This document shows, one piece after another, positions 14,743 to 24,222 of a stretch of DNA of 35,156 bases. Made by a program: the position numbers and the translations under genes. The notes below the pieces were generated by a model that saw only the letters and a program-made list of their open reading frames with translations, was not told the DNA's origin and did no database searches. How positions within the stretch are numbered: the first letter of the stretch is position 1; each line of letters begins with the position of its first letter. Origin of the DNA: an uncultured Bacteroidales bacterium. GTDB lineage: Bacteria; Bacteroidota; Bacteroidia; Bacteroidales; UBA932. The stretch is taken from positions 1 to 35,156 of the forward strand of contig CALVAJ010000027.1 in the NCBI GenBank assembly GCA_944325505.1, in the 5' to 3' direction.

Positions 14743-16101
14743 GGATTCGAAATCGTCGAGCTCGGCGAGAGTGTCCTGTACATTTTCGTCCTGTATGCCG
14801 AGACCCTCCACCAGAGGTGCGGATTCTTCTTCCTCTTTCTTTATCTTCGCCTTGGCCATCTTGCTTATGGACAGCAGGACTCCGAATGCTATGCTGAAAG
14901 CGAAGAAGGAACTTTTTCCGTGGCTTATCATCGGGAGCGTCTGTCCGGTCAGCGGCCCCAGGTCGGCATTTATGAACATATGCATCAGCGCCTGCCCGCT
15001 TATCAGTACGGCCAGTCCGGCTACTGCCGTTTTCGCGAATTCGTTGTCGCAAGCCCTCACTATTAGCGATGCCCTTGCCAGCAGGCTGACATACAGCATT
15101 ATGACTATGATCCCGCCTATCAGTCCGTATTCTTCTATAATAAAACTGAACATGTAGTCGCTGAACATCAGTGGTACCGTGTACTTCTGGGTACTGTTGC
15201 CCGGACCTTTACCGATGATTCCGCCTTCATGTATTGCGATTTTTGCACTTGCCGGCTGTTTTATGGCATCGAGCGCTTCCTGGAACTCGACGGTACCGGG
15301 CCTGAGGCCTTTGATGTCCTGATGCTTTTCGTTCATCGTCATCCTGCTGATGGCCGTACCGAACCTTTCAAATACTTTCTTCCCTGAAACATAGTATATC
15401 CCTATACAGACGGCTACAACGGCCAGGCACAGCACTGCCGGAGCGAGAATGTCCTTTAGTTTTATCCCTCCGATCAATATGGTGATGAACATTATCCCCC
15501 CTATGAATACCGTGCTGGAGAAACTTCCGAAAAGTATACCCAGACATACGGCAAGTATCGGGAAGAAGATATAGATAAACCTTTTCCATCCTGGCCTTGA
15601 CAGGAATTCCAGGCTCTTGAATTTGGCGGACAGCCAGTTGACTGTCTTGAATGAGTCGTTCTTGTATGCATGGACGGCCCATGCAAGATACAGCACCATA
15701 GCCACTTTCGTCACTTCATACGCGTGCACCTGGACGGGGCCGAGCTGAATCGCCCTTACGGCGCCATTCACCTCTACTCCCAACGGAGTGTGCAGCAGTA
15801 TGAGAATCAGTGCGGAAATGAAAAAACCGAACTGGGAAAAAAACCTGAATATCCAGATTCTCGGAATGAAATAGCAGACCGCGATTATCGCCGTTCCTAC
15901 GGCTACCGTCGCCATCTGTCCCTTGAATATGTCCAGCCGGCTGGTTTCGGCATCGGCGAGCAGGGAGGTGGAAGAGAATATGGTTACGACAGAGAGCAGG
16001 ATGAGCATGGTGATGATTATAAGTATCACCTTGTCACCCTGGATGTTGTCAATGAAATTCCAGAACCATGACTTCCTTGCCGATGTTTTCTCTTCCGTCA
16101 T
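14731..16101 (-). CDS. ftsW: Cell division protein FtsW (SEDS peptidoglycan polymerase)
   Basis: A SEDS-family integral membrane protein that polymerises lipid II at the septum together with the PBP encoded by ftsI. The 456-residue protein has about ten membrane segments. Family motifs are the stretch LGVEVNGAVRAIQLGPVQVHAYEVTK (near 120-145; E. coli has NGA/SRWI...QPSE) and the C-terminal LTGQTLPMISHGKSSFFA, which matches the SEDS signature LPFISYGGSS except for HGKSS. The start at 16101 is chosen over an in-frame ATG at 16197 because a GGAGGG ribosome site (16114-16108) stands just before it and the longer form would overlap murD. The tail after the last helix is acidic (KKEEEESAPLVEG) and ends within palindromic element C. 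Confidence 0.93.
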   Translation of the reverse strand: MTEEKTSARKSWFWNFIDNIQGDKVILIIITMLILLSVVTIFSSTSLLADAETSRLDIFKGQMATVAVGTAIIAVCYFIPRIWIFRFFSQFGFFISALILILLHTPLGVEVNGAVRAIQLGPVQVHAYEVTKVAMVLYLAWAVHAYKNDSFKTVNWLSAKFKSLEFLSRPGWKRFIYIFFPILAVCLGILFGSFSSTVFIGGIMFITILIGGIKLKDILAPAVLCLAVVAVCIGIYYVSGKKVFERFGTAISRMTMNEKHQDIKGLRPGTVEFQEALDAIKQPASAKIAIHEGGIIGKGPGNSTQKYTVPLMFSDYMFSFIIEEYGLIGGIIVIMLYVSLLARASLIVRACDNEFAKTAVAGLAVLISGQALMHMFINADLGPLTGQTLPMISHGKSSFFAFSIAFGVLLSISKMAKAKIKKEEEESAPLVEGLGIQDENVQDTLAELDDFESGRG

Positions 16102-16118
16102 ATGTTTCCCTCCAGTCG

Positions 16119-17468
16119 TTAAAGGTTTCTTACCGCTTCCTTGAACCGACGGCCTCTGTCCTCGTAGTTCTTGAAGAGGTCGAAACTTGCGCAGCATGGT
16201 GAAAGCAGGACGACATCGCCCGGAGAGGCCAGCCTGCTGGCGGTCTTCACGGCATCCTCTGCCGACGTGACGTCATGTATTTCCGCCACGGCGTTCTTGA
16301 ACGATTCGTGGAATTTCCTGTTGTCCAGCCCCATGCATATCATGGCCTTGACTTTCTCTTTTGCAAGAGGGATGAGCGGTCCATAGTCGTTGCCCTTGTC
16401 CGTACCGCCGACTATCCATACTACCGGTCTTGTCTGGCATTCGAGTGCGTACCAGGCGGCATCTACATTTGTCGCCTTGGAGTCGTTGATATAGAGTACG
16501 TCTTTGATACTCATCACTTTTTCGAGCCTGTGTTCTACTGCCTGAAAGCTCGAAAGGCTCTTGCGGATGACCTCATTGTCTATGTCCATGACCTTAGCCG
16601 CAATGGCCGCAGCCATGGAGTTGTAGACATTGTGTTTCCCTCCCAAAGCCAGTTCCTGAAGATATATGTCGCATTCGCTTTCATGGTACTTGACCACCAT
16701 TCTTTCGTCCTTTATGAAAGCGCCCTGTTTCTCTTCATGCTTCTGTGAGAACGGGAGCATCTGTGCCTTGAGCACTATCTGGCTCAGGTGGTTTATGGTG
16801 ATTTCGTCATCGGAACAGAAAATGAAGCAGTCGTCCTTGTCCATGTTGCGCGTTATGCGGAACTTGGCCTTGACGTAGTTCTCCATGTTGTGGTCGTATC
16901 TGTCCAGATGGTCCGGAGTGATATTGGTGATGATGGCTATGTCCGCCTTGAAATCGTACATGTTGTCGAGCTGGAAACTGCTGATTTCCAGTACGTAGAT
17001 ATCATGGTGCGCTGTTGCTACCTGATAGGCGTAGCTTTTCCCGATATTGCCTCCGAGCCCGACATCGAGTCCGGCCTGCTGGAGGAGATAGTAGATAAGC
17101 GATGTAGTCGTGGTTTTTCCGTTGCTGCCGGTTATGCAGATTTTTCTGGCGGAGTCGTATCTCCCGGCAAATTCGATTTCCGATATGATATGTATCCCTT
17201 TCCCGGCGATTTTCTGCACTATCGGTGCTGAAAACGGAATCCCCGGGCTCTTGATTACTTCGTCTGCATTCAGTATCAGATCTTCGGTATGCTTCTCCTG
17301 CTCGAAAGGAATTTCCCATGTGCGCAGCATGTCGGCATAGCTGTCCCCGAGCTTCCCCTTGTCTGAAAGGAAGACATCGAATCCTTTTACCTTTGCGAGG
17401 ACGGCTGCCCCTACGCCGCTTTCACCGCCGCCGAGAACCACTATGCGTTTTGTTCCGTTATGTTCCAT
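16119..17468 (-). CDS. murD: UDP-N-acetylmuramoylalanine--D-glutamate ligase
   Basis: Adds D-glutamate to UDP-MurNAc-L-Ala, the second step of stem peptide synthesis. The N-terminal Rossmann motif is VLGGGESGVGAA (11-22) and the ATP loop is GSNGKTTTT at about 114-122. NDSKATNVDA near residue 325 is the family's Mg/ATP-linked motif. SPCCASFDLFKNYEDRGRRF near the C-terminus is diagnostic of MurD (SPxxASFDxFxxxxxRG). The 449 residues are normal. It lies 17 bases from both mraY and ftsW. Confidence 0.97.
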   Translation of the reverse strand: MEHNGTKRIVVLGGGESGVGAAVLAKVKGFDVFLSDKGKLGDSYADMLRTWEIPFEQEKHTEDLILNADEVIKSPGIPFSAPIVQKIAGKGIHIISEIEFAGRYDSARKICITGSNGKTTTTSLIYYLLQQAGLDVGLGGNIGKSYAYQVATAHHDIYVLEISSFQLDNMYDFKADIAIITNITPDHLDRYDHNMENYVKAKFRITRNMDKDDCFIFCSDDEITINHLSQIVLKAQMLPFSQKHEEKQGAFIKDERMVVKYHESECDIYLQELALGGKHNVYNSMAAAIAAKVMDIDNEVIRKSLSSFQAVEHRLEKVMSIKDVLYINDSKATNVDAAWYALECQTRPVVWIVGGTDKGNDYGPLIPLAKEKVKAMICMGLDNRKFHESFKNAVAEIHDVTSAEDAVKTASRLASPGDVVLLSPCCASFDLFKNYEDRGRRFKEAVRNL

Positions 17469-17485
17469 GATATTGAAAATGTAAT

Positions 17486-18805
17486 TTATCTTATTTTCAG
17501 AAGTGCTATAGTAAGTACTGCGAGTATTATCCCTATAATCCAGAACCTTACCACTATCTTGGCTTCAGGCAGGGCCTTGGCCGGAGAAGTGATGGCCGCC
17601 GGTATTCCCTCTTTCTGGAAATGGTGGTGCAGCGGGGTCATCTTGAACACCCTGCGACCTGTCCCGTATCTGCGTTTCGTGTATTTGAAGTAGACTCTCT
17701 GGATTATTACGGAAAGGCTTTCCACGAAGAATACTCCGCACAGTATCGGCAGCAGCAGCTCTTTCCTTATCAGGATTGCGCATACGCCTATTATTCCTCC
17801 GATAGCCAGACTTCCGGTGTCTCCCATGAAAACCTGGGCGGGGAATGCATTGTACCACAGGAACCCGACAAGCGCCCCGACAAATGCTGCCATGAACACT
17901 GCGATTTCTCCGGTCCCTGGGATGTACATTATGTTCAGGTAGTCGGCGTTTATTATGTTGCCTGAGAGCCATGCGAATATGCCCAGTACTACTCCCACTA
18001 TAGCGGAGGTGCCTGTCGCGAGTCCGTCCATACCGTCTGTGAGGTTGGTGCCGTTGGAGCATGCCGTTATCACCAGTACTATCATCAGTACGTATATTCC
18101 CCATTTACAGTACCATCCCCATTTCCCTTTGAACGGAGAGAGCCATTTGTAGTCGAATTCATGGTTCTTGACGAAAGGGATGGTAGTCTTGGTGCTTTTG
18201 ACGACATCCTGTCCTTTCCTGTCCGCCGCTGCAGGGTATTCGAGTCTGGCGGTGTTGTCTGCCGTGCCGGCTATAGCCGTTCCTGTCGAGACCACTACAC
18301 CCGAGGATTCTTCTCCGGAACGGAGTTCTTCCCTTACGACTATGTGCTCATTGAAGCATACGGTTATGCCGATTACCAGCCCCATGATTATCTGTCCGAT
18401 GAGTTTCCCTTTCTCGCTCATCCCTTCCTTGTTGTGCCTGAATACTTTTATGAAATCGTCCGCAAATCCCAGGAAGCCGAACCATATCGTGCTGACTATT
18501 AATAGAATGGTGTAGATGTTGGTCAGATCGCAGAACAGCAGCGCAGCTATCAGTATGGCCAGGATGATGATTATTCCTCCCATTGTAGGCGTGCCTTTCT
18601 TCTGCATCTGCCCTTCCAGGCCCAGGTCTCTGATTTCCTCTCCGATCTGTTTTTTCTGCAGCCACCGTATGATTCTTTTCCCGATGAATACGGCAAAAAG
18701 CAGAGATGTCACACTGGCGAATATCGCCCTGAAGGAGAGGTACTGCATCAGTCCCGCTCCGGGTATGTTGAATTCCTTAAGATAGTCGAACAGGTGGTAT
18801 AACAT
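17486..18805 (-). CDS. mraY: Phospho-MurNAc-pentapeptide transferase MraY
   Basis: An integral membrane enzyme that makes lipid I from UDP-MurNAc-pentapeptide and undecaprenyl phosphate. The catalytic motifs are all present: KKGTPTMGG (69-77), the Asp pair in GFADDFIKVFRHNKEG (about 113-128), NGTNLTDGMDGLA (about 253-265), GDTGSLA and MTPLHHHFQ. At 439 residues it is longer than the E. coli form (360). Extra residues lie between about 158 and 215, a soluble loop insert usual in Bacteroidota. A further short insert, PAAITSPAKAL, follows the HHHFQKEG motif just before EAKIVVRFW. The last hydrophobic helix is intact. Confidence 0.97.
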   Translation of the reverse strand: MLYHLFDYLKEFNIPGAGLMQYLSFRAIFASVTSLLFAVFIGKRIIRWLQKKQIGEEIRDLGLEGQMQKKGTPTMGGIIIILAILIAALLFCDLTNIYTILLIVSTIWFGFLGFADDFIKVFRHNKEGMSEKGKLIGQIIMGLVIGITVCFNEHIVVREELRSGEESSGVVVSTGTAIAGTADNTARLEYPAAADRKGQDVVKSTKTTIPFVKNHEFDYKWLSPFKGKWGWYCKWGIYVLMIVLVITACSNGTNLTDGMDGLATGTSAIVGVVLGIFAWLSGNIINADYLNIMYIPGTGEIAVFMAAFVGALVGFLWYNAFPAQVFMGDTGSLAIGGIIGVCAILIRKELLLPILCGVFFVESLSVIIQRVYFKYTKRRYGTGRRVFKMTPLHHHFQKEGIPAAITSPAKALPEAKIVVRFWIIGIILAVLTIALLKIR

Positions 18806-18816
18806 AATCTGTAATG

Positions 18817-20292
18817 CTACATTTCTTTAAATATCTCTGAAACTATTTCCTTCTCGTCGAAACGGCGTTTCTCCGTCCCTGTGATCTGGTAGGTCTCGTG
18901 ACCTTTCCCGGCAAGCAGTACCGTAGCCCCATGTCCTGCCAGCAGGATTGCCGTCCTGATGGCTTCTTCCCTGTCCTCGATGAACAGCGACCTGGCGCGG
19001 CCGCTGGTGTCCAGACCGGCTTTTATGTCTTTCATGATGTCGGACGTGCTTTCTGTCCGGCTGTTGTCGGATGTCACTATGATCCTGTCCGCAAGTCTCT
19101 GTGCTACCTGTGCCATTTCCGGCCTTTTGGTCTTGTCCCTGTCACCTCCGCAACCGAAAAGGCATATGAGCTCGCGATCCGGAGCCACATCCCTGAGCGT
19201 GGTAAGGACATTCTCCAGCGCATCGGGAGTATGCGCATAGTCTATGACTACGGAAAGGTCTTTGGGACCACGGAGTATTTCAAGCCTTCCTGGAGCCGGT
19301 GCCAGTCTGCTGATAGCCACCAGAGCTTCCTCCCTGCTGACTCCGAGGGTAACTGCGGTAGAGTAGATCGCGAGTATGTTGTATGCGTTATGCTGCCCGG
19401 TAAGCCTGGTCCAGCTCTCGGTCCCGTCGATACGGAGCTGCATCCCGTCGAAGCTTTCCTCTATGATCCTGCACGTATGGTCCGCGATGCTTTTGCATGA
19501 ATATGTTATGATTCCCGCCCTGGTATTCTGGACCATCACCATGCCGTTCCGGTCATCGATGTTGGTAATCGCATATGCATCGGAAGGAAGCATGTCGAAA
19601 AACATCTTCTTGCATCTGAGGTATTCGGCGAAGGTCTTGTGGTAGTCCAGATGGTCGTGCGTGAGGTTCGAGAATATCCCGATCCTGAATCTGAGTCCGG
19701 CCACCCTTTCCTGCTGTACCCCTATCGAACTCACTTCCATGAAGCAGTACTCGCATCCTTCTTCCACCATCTCCGCCAGAAGGGAATTTATGGTGATAGG
19801 GTCGGAGGTGGTGTTCAGTGCTTCCGTCCGTTTGTTCCCTACATAGTTGGCTATGGTGGACAGGAGTCCGCAATGGTATCCCAGATCCGTAAACAGGTGA
19901 TACAGGAGTGTGACGGTGGTAGTCTTCCCGTTAGTGCCGGTTATTCCTACCAGTGTCAGCTGCTCTGACGGGTGACCGTAGAAATTTGAGGCGATTACGG
20001 CAAGCGCATGCCTGGATGATTCCACTTTTATGAAAACCGTATCTTTCCCTCCGGCTGCCGCCTCAATGCCGGTATCCTCTTCATATACGACTGCCGCCGC
20101 TCCTTTTTCTATCGCGCTTCCGATGAAGGCATGTCCGTCGCTTGCAAACCCTTTTACGGCGATGAACATGGACCCTGCAGAGACTTTTCTCGAGTCGCTG
20201 CAGACTGATGTTATTTCCGCTTCCTGGTTTCCTGTAACGGAAACCGTTCCGCTGTCCCGTATTATATCTTTTATTTTCATATTCATTTTCAT
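18817..20292 (-). CDS. murE: UDP-MurNAc-L-alanyl-D-glutamate ligase (third residue), MurE
   Basis: Adds the third stem residue, normally meso-diaminopimelate in Bacteroidota, to UDP-MurNAc-L-Ala-D-Glu. The ATP loop GITGTNGKTTT lies at about residues 116-126. NTTSDPITINSLLAEMVEEG and EVSSIGVQQERVAG are usual family stretches. The residue that selects diaminopimelate sits in the motif DNPR of E. coli; here it reads DNSRTEST, keeping Asn and Arg but replacing Pro and the following acidic residue. The start is uncertain: ATGs at 20313, 20292, 20286 and 20280 are all in frame and the family alignment begins at about 20280. The gene follows ftsI by a short gap and precedes mraY by 11 bases. Confidence 0.95.
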   Translation of the reverse strand: MKMNMKIKDIIRDSGTVSVTGNQEAEITSVCSDSRKVSAGSMFIAVKGFASDGHAFIGSAIEKGAAAVVYEEDTGIEAAAGGKDTVFIKVESSRHALAVIASNFYGHPSEQLTLVGITGTNGKTTTVTLLYHLFTDLGYHCGLLSTIANYVGNKRTEALNTTSDPITINSLLAEMVEEGCEYCFMEVSSIGVQQERVAGLRFRIGIFSNLTHDHLDYHKTFAEYLRCKKMFFDMLPSDAYAITNIDDRNGMVMVQNTRAGIITYSCKSIADHTCRIIEESFDGMQLRIDGTESWTRLTGQHNAYNILAIYSTAVTLGVSREEALVAISRLAPAPGRLEILRGPKDLSVVIDYAHTPDALENVLTTLRDVAPDRELICLFGCGGDRDKTKRPEMAQVAQRLADRIIVTSDNSRTESTSDIMKDIKAGLDTSGRARSLFIEDREEAIRTAILLAGHGATVLLAGKGHETYQITGTEKRRFDEKEIVSEIFKEM

Positions 20293-20331
20293 TCTGTTAC
20301 GTGCCGCCGGCATATTGAACGGAAGAGCCGG

Positions 20332-22449
20332 CTATTTCAGGGTGAACCTGACCGTCCCGCCTTTTTCCAGTTCCGTACCCGGGGCAGGATGCTGGCCCGT
20401 TACATGGCCTGTCCCGGAATATTCGCACCGGTATCCGCAATTCTCTACCGAGTACAGAGCATCCTTGAGCCCCAGTCCTGTAAGGTCCGGAACCTCGCTC
20501 AGTCTGTCCAGTCCTGCTTCAATCCCGTCCCGTTTCATTTCGCGCATGTGTCCCGAAGCCTTTATTTCATCTCCCCACAGGGGATCCAGGTTATATACAT
20601 TGTCCACGATTTTTCTGAAAACAGGAGCAGCATATGCGGCTCCGTAGAAATTTGCCCTGGACAGTTTCGAGTAGACCACTACAATCGCCGAGTACCGCGG
20701 TTCATCTGCCGGAAAGAATCCCACGAAAGTAGCCTGATGCTTCTTCATCCCGTTGTCGTCCTGATATCCGATGATTTTCCTGCCGTTCCTTTCGAATTCG
20801 AAAGCGATTCTGGCCGTTCCCGTCTTTCCTGCCACCTGACATGCCGCATTTCTGAATGCATATCTTCCTGTACCTTCCGACACTACTTTTTTCAGACCCC
20901 TTGTCAGCGTGTCGGCCGTAGCCTTTGAGCATATGGACCCGTTGAGCACTGTCGGTCCGAGCCTCTTTTCCACCTTGCCGTTCTTTTCGATTGATTCTAC
21001 GAGATACGGTTTCATCAGCTTGCCGTTATTGGCGATTCCGTTGTAGAATGTCAGGATATGCAGCGGGGTTTCGCTTACGCTGTATCCTACGGCTACTGAT
21101 TCGAGGGTGGTTCCGCTCCATACCTTAGTGTCCGCCCCGGGAGAAGGGATATCCGGTGCGGCCAGGCCCGTTATATCGAAATCGAACTTTTCGTTCAGTT
21201 TGTATTCGTAGAGCTTGTCTATGAAGTGTTCAGGGCAGTTTCCGTAATACTCTTTCACGAGATATCTGAAAACATTGTTCGAGGATATCTTCAGCGCATC
21301 GGAGACGGAAATCTCGTCAGCGCCCCAATCCTTGAGATACGGGTCGTCCGGTATCTTTTCATTCTTGTGTGGCCATTTCCCTTTGAAAGTCGGGACTTTG
21401 TCTTCCAGACTGACTTTCCCTTCCTCGATGAGGGTCATCAGAGAGGCGAGCTTGAACACGGAGCCGGGTTCTCCGGCCGTTCCGATTGCATAGTTGTAGA
21501 TTTCGCGCAGGTTGCCCTCGCTGTCGCGTTTCAGGTTCGCCATTGCCCGGATGGCGCCGGTCCGGACATCCATCACTATGGCGCATCCCCCTTCCACATC
21601 TTCCACATCCTGTATCCTGTCGCGGAGAGCCTTGTCCGCTATGTCCTGGATATCGATATTGATGGTCGTCCTGATGTCCTTGCCGTCAGAGACCTTGACC
21701 ACAGTGCTGTCATAGTCCACTATCCATCCGTGGTTGTCGGTCCTGCGGAGCCACTGGCTGCCCTCCTTCCCGTGGAGAAGGTAATTGAATTTGCCTTCCA
21801 GCCCTATGAGACTGTTTCCGGATGTTATATTGTTGTTCTTTACGTACCCGATGACACGTCTGGCAAGGGGACCGTACGGATACTGGCGGGTGTCGATTTT
21901 CTCTACTATTATACCACCTTTGTATCCTCCTTCGTTAAAGAGCGGCAGACTCTTGACTTTCTGGAGAGTGCCATGGTCTATCATGGTTCCGATCCTGACA
22001 TATTGCCTGCCGTCACGTCTTCCGCGGGTAATGAGCCTGTAGTATTCGTCTGCCGTCCGGTCCTTGTAGATTCCGCTGAGTCCGGAAGCGAGCTTCCTGG
22101 CCTTTCCCAGCCACTCTTTCTCATCGGCTTCTCCCTTTTTGCCTTTGGCCAGGAAAGCGTCTTTACGGACAGTACAGTCCATGTATATCTGATACATTGG
22201 GGTGGAGGAAGCAAGGAGCCGTCCGTCCATTGCCATTATCGATCCCCTTACAGGGTCGGTAAGCTCCTTTCTTACCGGGGACGTAAGATAGCGTTCCAGC
22301 TCGGGGTCCGGCCTGTATATCCACTGTATATAGGCAATCCTGAGAATCAGGACCGCACCGAGGCACAGTGCACCGAAATGCAGGACAGAGAGTATGACTC
22401 CTGTCCTGTCCCTTTTGTTTCTGCTGTCCATGTCTCTGTCTGATGCCAT
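20332..22449 (-). CDS. ftsI: Septal penicillin-binding protein (PBP3 type) with PASTA domain
   Basis: A class B penicillin-binding protein, the transpeptidase that cross-links septal peptidoglycan and works with FtsW. The 705-residue protein has a short cytoplasmic end, a membrane anchor at about 19-41, a pedestal domain (about 60-255), and a transpeptidase domain with the catalytic Ser330 in SVFK, the SSN motif at 389-391 and KTG at 542-544. A single PASTA domain (about 645-705, VPDLTGLGLKDAL...) ends the protein; this is common in Bacteroidota FtsI and absent from E. coli. An alternative ATG at 22431 is possible. It follows ftsL by 21 bases. Confidence 0.96.
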   Translation of the reverse strand: MASDRDMDSRNKRDRTGVILSVLHFGALCLGAVLILRIAYIQWIYRPDPELERYLTSPVRKELTDPVRGSIMAMDGRLLASSTPMYQIYMDCTVRKDAFLAKGKKGEADEKEWLGKARKLASGLSGIYKDRTADEYYRLITRGRRDGRQYVRIGTMIDHGTLQKVKSLPLFNEGGYKGGIIVEKIDTRQYPYGPLARRVIGYVKNNNITSGNSLIGLEGKFNYLLHGKEGSQWLRRTDNHGWIVDYDSTVVKVSDGKDIRTTINIDIQDIADKALRDRIQDVEDVEGGCAIVMDVRTGAIRAMANLKRDSEGNLREIYNYAIGTAGEPGSVFKLASLMTLIEEGKVSLEDKVPTFKGKWPHKNEKIPDDPYLKDWGADEISVSDALKISSNNVFRYLVKEYYGNCPEHFIDKLYEYKLNEKFDFDITGLAAPDIPSPGADTKVWSGTTLESVAVGYSVSETPLHILTFYNGIANNGKLMKPYLVESIEKNGKVEKRLGPTVLNGSICSKATADTLTRGLKKVVSEGTGRYAFRNAACQVAGKTGTARIAFEFERNGRKIIGYQDDNGMKKHQATFVGFFPADEPRYSAIVVVYSKLSRANFYGAAYAAPVFRKIVDNVYNLDPLWGDEIKASGHMREMKRDGIEAGLDRLSEVPDLTGLGLKDALYSVENCGYRCEYSGTGHVTGQHPAPGTELEKGGTVRFTLK

Positions 22450-22470
22450 ATCCGATTCTGTTCCTGCCGT

Positions 22471-22812
22471 CTATTTTATCCTGTCTGCCGGTTTTTCAGG
22501 TATCGTAAGGCCGGATCCCGTTTTCTCCAGCAGGTCTTCAACGGTGCTCAGCCTGTCAAGGCTTACCAGCTCGCATGTTTTCTGTGCATGGTATATTTTC
22601 AGCTCTTCAAGCCTGGCCCTGTTCCTTTCCTGATTGAGCATTGTCTGCTCTATTTCAAGCGTCAGCCATATGTTGAGGGCGCACAGCACGAAAAAGTATA
22701 TGATATGCAGGAACCACCTGTCGAACCTCAGTCTCAGCAGGAATTCCCCCCTGAGCATTGCAGTAAAGCTGTTCCTCAGAAACTCCCATATTTTATTCAT
22801 GCCAGGTCTCAT
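22471..22812 (-). CDS. ftsL: FtsL-like division protein
   Basis: A small bitopic protein of 113 residues with one membrane helix at about 35-54 (LHIIYFFVLCALNIWLTLEI), a cytoplasmic N-terminal part rich in Arg and aromatics, and a coiled-coil-like periplasmic stretch after it (EQTMLNQERNRARLEELK...). This is the expected topology of FtsL, which binds FtsQ and activates FtsWI. The sequence is too divergent for a motif match; place between rsmH and ftsI, size and topology support the name. The ATG overlaps the rsmH stop by 4 bases. Confidence 0.85.
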   Translation of the reverse strand: MRPGMNKIWEFLRNSFTAMLRGEFLLRLRFDRWFLHIIYFFVLCALNIWLTLEIEQTMLNQERNRARLEELKIYHAQKTCELVSLDRLSTVEDLLEKTGSGLTIPEKPADRIK

Positions 22813-23714
22813 ATTTTTTCGGCTACCCTCAGTTTGGCACTGCGTGCGCGTGTATTCGATGCTATTTCTTTTTCCTGCGGTACTACGGGCTTGCGTGTTA
22901 CCGCCCTGAGCGGTGCAGATATGTTCCCGTAGAAATCCTTTTCCTGTTTACCCTCTATATTCCCGCATCTGATGAAATTCTTTACCATGCGGTCTTCAAG
23001 GGAGTGATATGTTATCACCACCAGTCTGCCTCCGCATTTCAGGGACTGCACCGCTCCTTCCAGAAATTTTTCGAGAGAACGCATTTCCTGGTTCACCTCA
23101 ATCCTCAGGGCCTGATATACTTTTGCCAGGAACTTGTGTTCCGCAAATTTCGGCAGCATTTTCTCTATCGCCTTGTCAAGTTGGGAAGTGGTGAGGATCT
23201 GTGCCTGTTCCCTGGCCTTGCAGATCATTCCTGCCAGCCGTCTGCTTCCCTCTACCTCCCCGTACAGTCTGAAAATCTTTTCCAGGTCCTCCTCCCCGTA
23301 TGTGTTTACTATGTCCGCTGCAGTCGTCTCCGCCTCCTTGTTCATCCTCATGTCCAGCGGTGCGTCATACCTGAACGAGAATCCCCGGTCCGCGGTATCG
23401 AACTGGTGGGACGATACCCCCAGGTCAGCCAGAATGCCGTCTATCCCGGTCCGGTATCCTTCGTAAAGGATGAAATTGTGTATGAATCTGAAATTGTTGT
23501 GGATAAGGGTAAGACGGGGATCATCGATCCGGTTGCCCAATGCGTCGGCATCACGGTCGAACGCCAGGACCCTTCCCTGCGGCGAGAGTCTGGACAGTAT
23601 TTCAGAAGTATGTCCGCCCCCTCCGAAAGTGGCGTCGGCATAGACTCCGGAGACGTTTCCAATGAGGGCGGTCACGCTCTCGTCAAGCAGCACTGGTATA
23701 TGGTACTCTGACAT
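22809..23714 (-). CDS. rsmH: 16S rRNA (cytosine(1402)-N4)-methyltransferase RsmH
   Basis: Methylates N4 of C1402 in the decoding centre of 16S rRNA using S-adenosylmethionine (formerly MraW). It begins MSEYHIPVLLDESV, the family's usual HxPVLL start. The SAM-binding loop is DATFGGGGHTSEIL (about 27-40); later motifs are GILADLGVSSHQFD and RGFSFRYDAPLDMRM, and VITYHSLEDRMVKNF near the C-terminus. The start at 23714 is preferred over an ATG at 23753 because a GGAGGG ribosome site (23726-23721) stands right before it and the longer form would overlap mraZ. The 301 residues are normal. Confidence 0.97.
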   Translation of the reverse strand: MSEYHIPVLLDESVTALIGNVSGVYADATFGGGGHTSEILSRLSPQGRVLAFDRDADALGNRIDDPRLTLIHNNFRFIHNFILYEGYRTGIDGILADLGVSSHQFDTADRGFSFRYDAPLDMRMNKEAETTAADIVNTYGEEDLEKIFRLYGEVEGSRRLAGMICKAREQAQILTTSQLDKAIEKMLPKFAEHKFLAKVYQALRIEVNQEMRSLEKFLEGAVQSLKCGGRLVVITYHSLEDRMVKNFIRCGNIEGKQEKDFYGNISAPLRAVTRKPVVPQEKEIASNTRARSAKLRVAEKI

Positions 23715-23725
23715 GCACGGCCCTC

Positions 23726-24181
23726 CTATCTGATGTCCGGCAATATGTCGCATGTGAGGGCAAGGAATTCCTCTCCGGAGATGGAAGAGGCTTCATATTT
23801 TTCTTTCGCCCATACTTCGATCTTATGGTCGCTTCCGCTGAAAACCACTTCCCTGACGACTCCTATCGACTCAAGGAGCTTCTTGGGAACGGACAGACGC
23901 CCGAATCTGGAATCCGGTTCTACCACTGCGCGGTTGCGCATGTATTCACGCCAGAAAGCGGCATGCTTGCGGTTGAAGAAATTCAGTTTTGCCTTCACTT
24001 CTTCCGACTGCCTTTCCCATTCCTGATAGGTGTACATCTCGAGACATTCCTCGTAGATGTCCTTCTTGATGACGAATCTCATGTCTCCATCCGGCGGCAT
24101 GAGGGCCTTGAACGCCGAAGGGAAGATTATCCTGCCCTTGTCGTCCACTTTTCCGCTGTATTCGCCGATGAATTTGACCAT
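23726..24181 (-). CDS. mraZ: Transcriptional regulator MraZ
   Basis: An AbrB-fold DNA-binding protein of 151 residues built from two MraZ (SpoVT-AbrB-like) repeats. The first holds FIGEYSGKVDDKGRIIFPSAFK (about residues 4-25) and the second DSRFGRLSVPKKLLESIG (about 90-107), each with the DxKGR/DxxGR core. In E. coli MraZ represses its own operon by binding TGGGA boxes spaced 10 bp apart. The promoter here carries TGGAA boxes with the same spacing. The start at 24181 gives MVKFIGEYSG; an upstream in-frame ATG at 24208 lies inside the promoter. It is the first gene of the dcw operon. Confidence 0.95.
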   Translation of the reverse strand: MVKFIGEYSGKVDDKGRIIFPSAFKALMPPDGDMRFVIKKDIYEECLEMYTYQEWERQSEEVKAKLNFFNRKHAAFWREYMRNRAVVEPDSRFGRLSVPKKLLESIGVVREVVFSGSDHKIEVWAKEKYEASSISGEEFLALTCDILPDIR

Positions 24182-24204
24182 ATTGCAAGTATCCGCTATC
24201 CGGC

Positions 24205-24213
24205 GCAAAATTA
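24205..24213 (-). promoter_or_regulatory. dcw operon promoter, -7 box
   Basis: TAATTTTGC on the minus strand, a full match to TAnnTTTG. The start of transcription would lie about 10-20 bases before mraZ. The -33 position (19 bases upstream) falls on one of the TGGAA boxes, with no TTTG. Confidence 0.7.
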
Positions 24214-24222
24214 GGAATTATT

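Noticed and set aside
21226-22443. Plus-strand ORF of 405 codons opposite ftsI
   Set aside because: It lies wholly inside the antisense of the ftsI coding region and has no recognisable motif.
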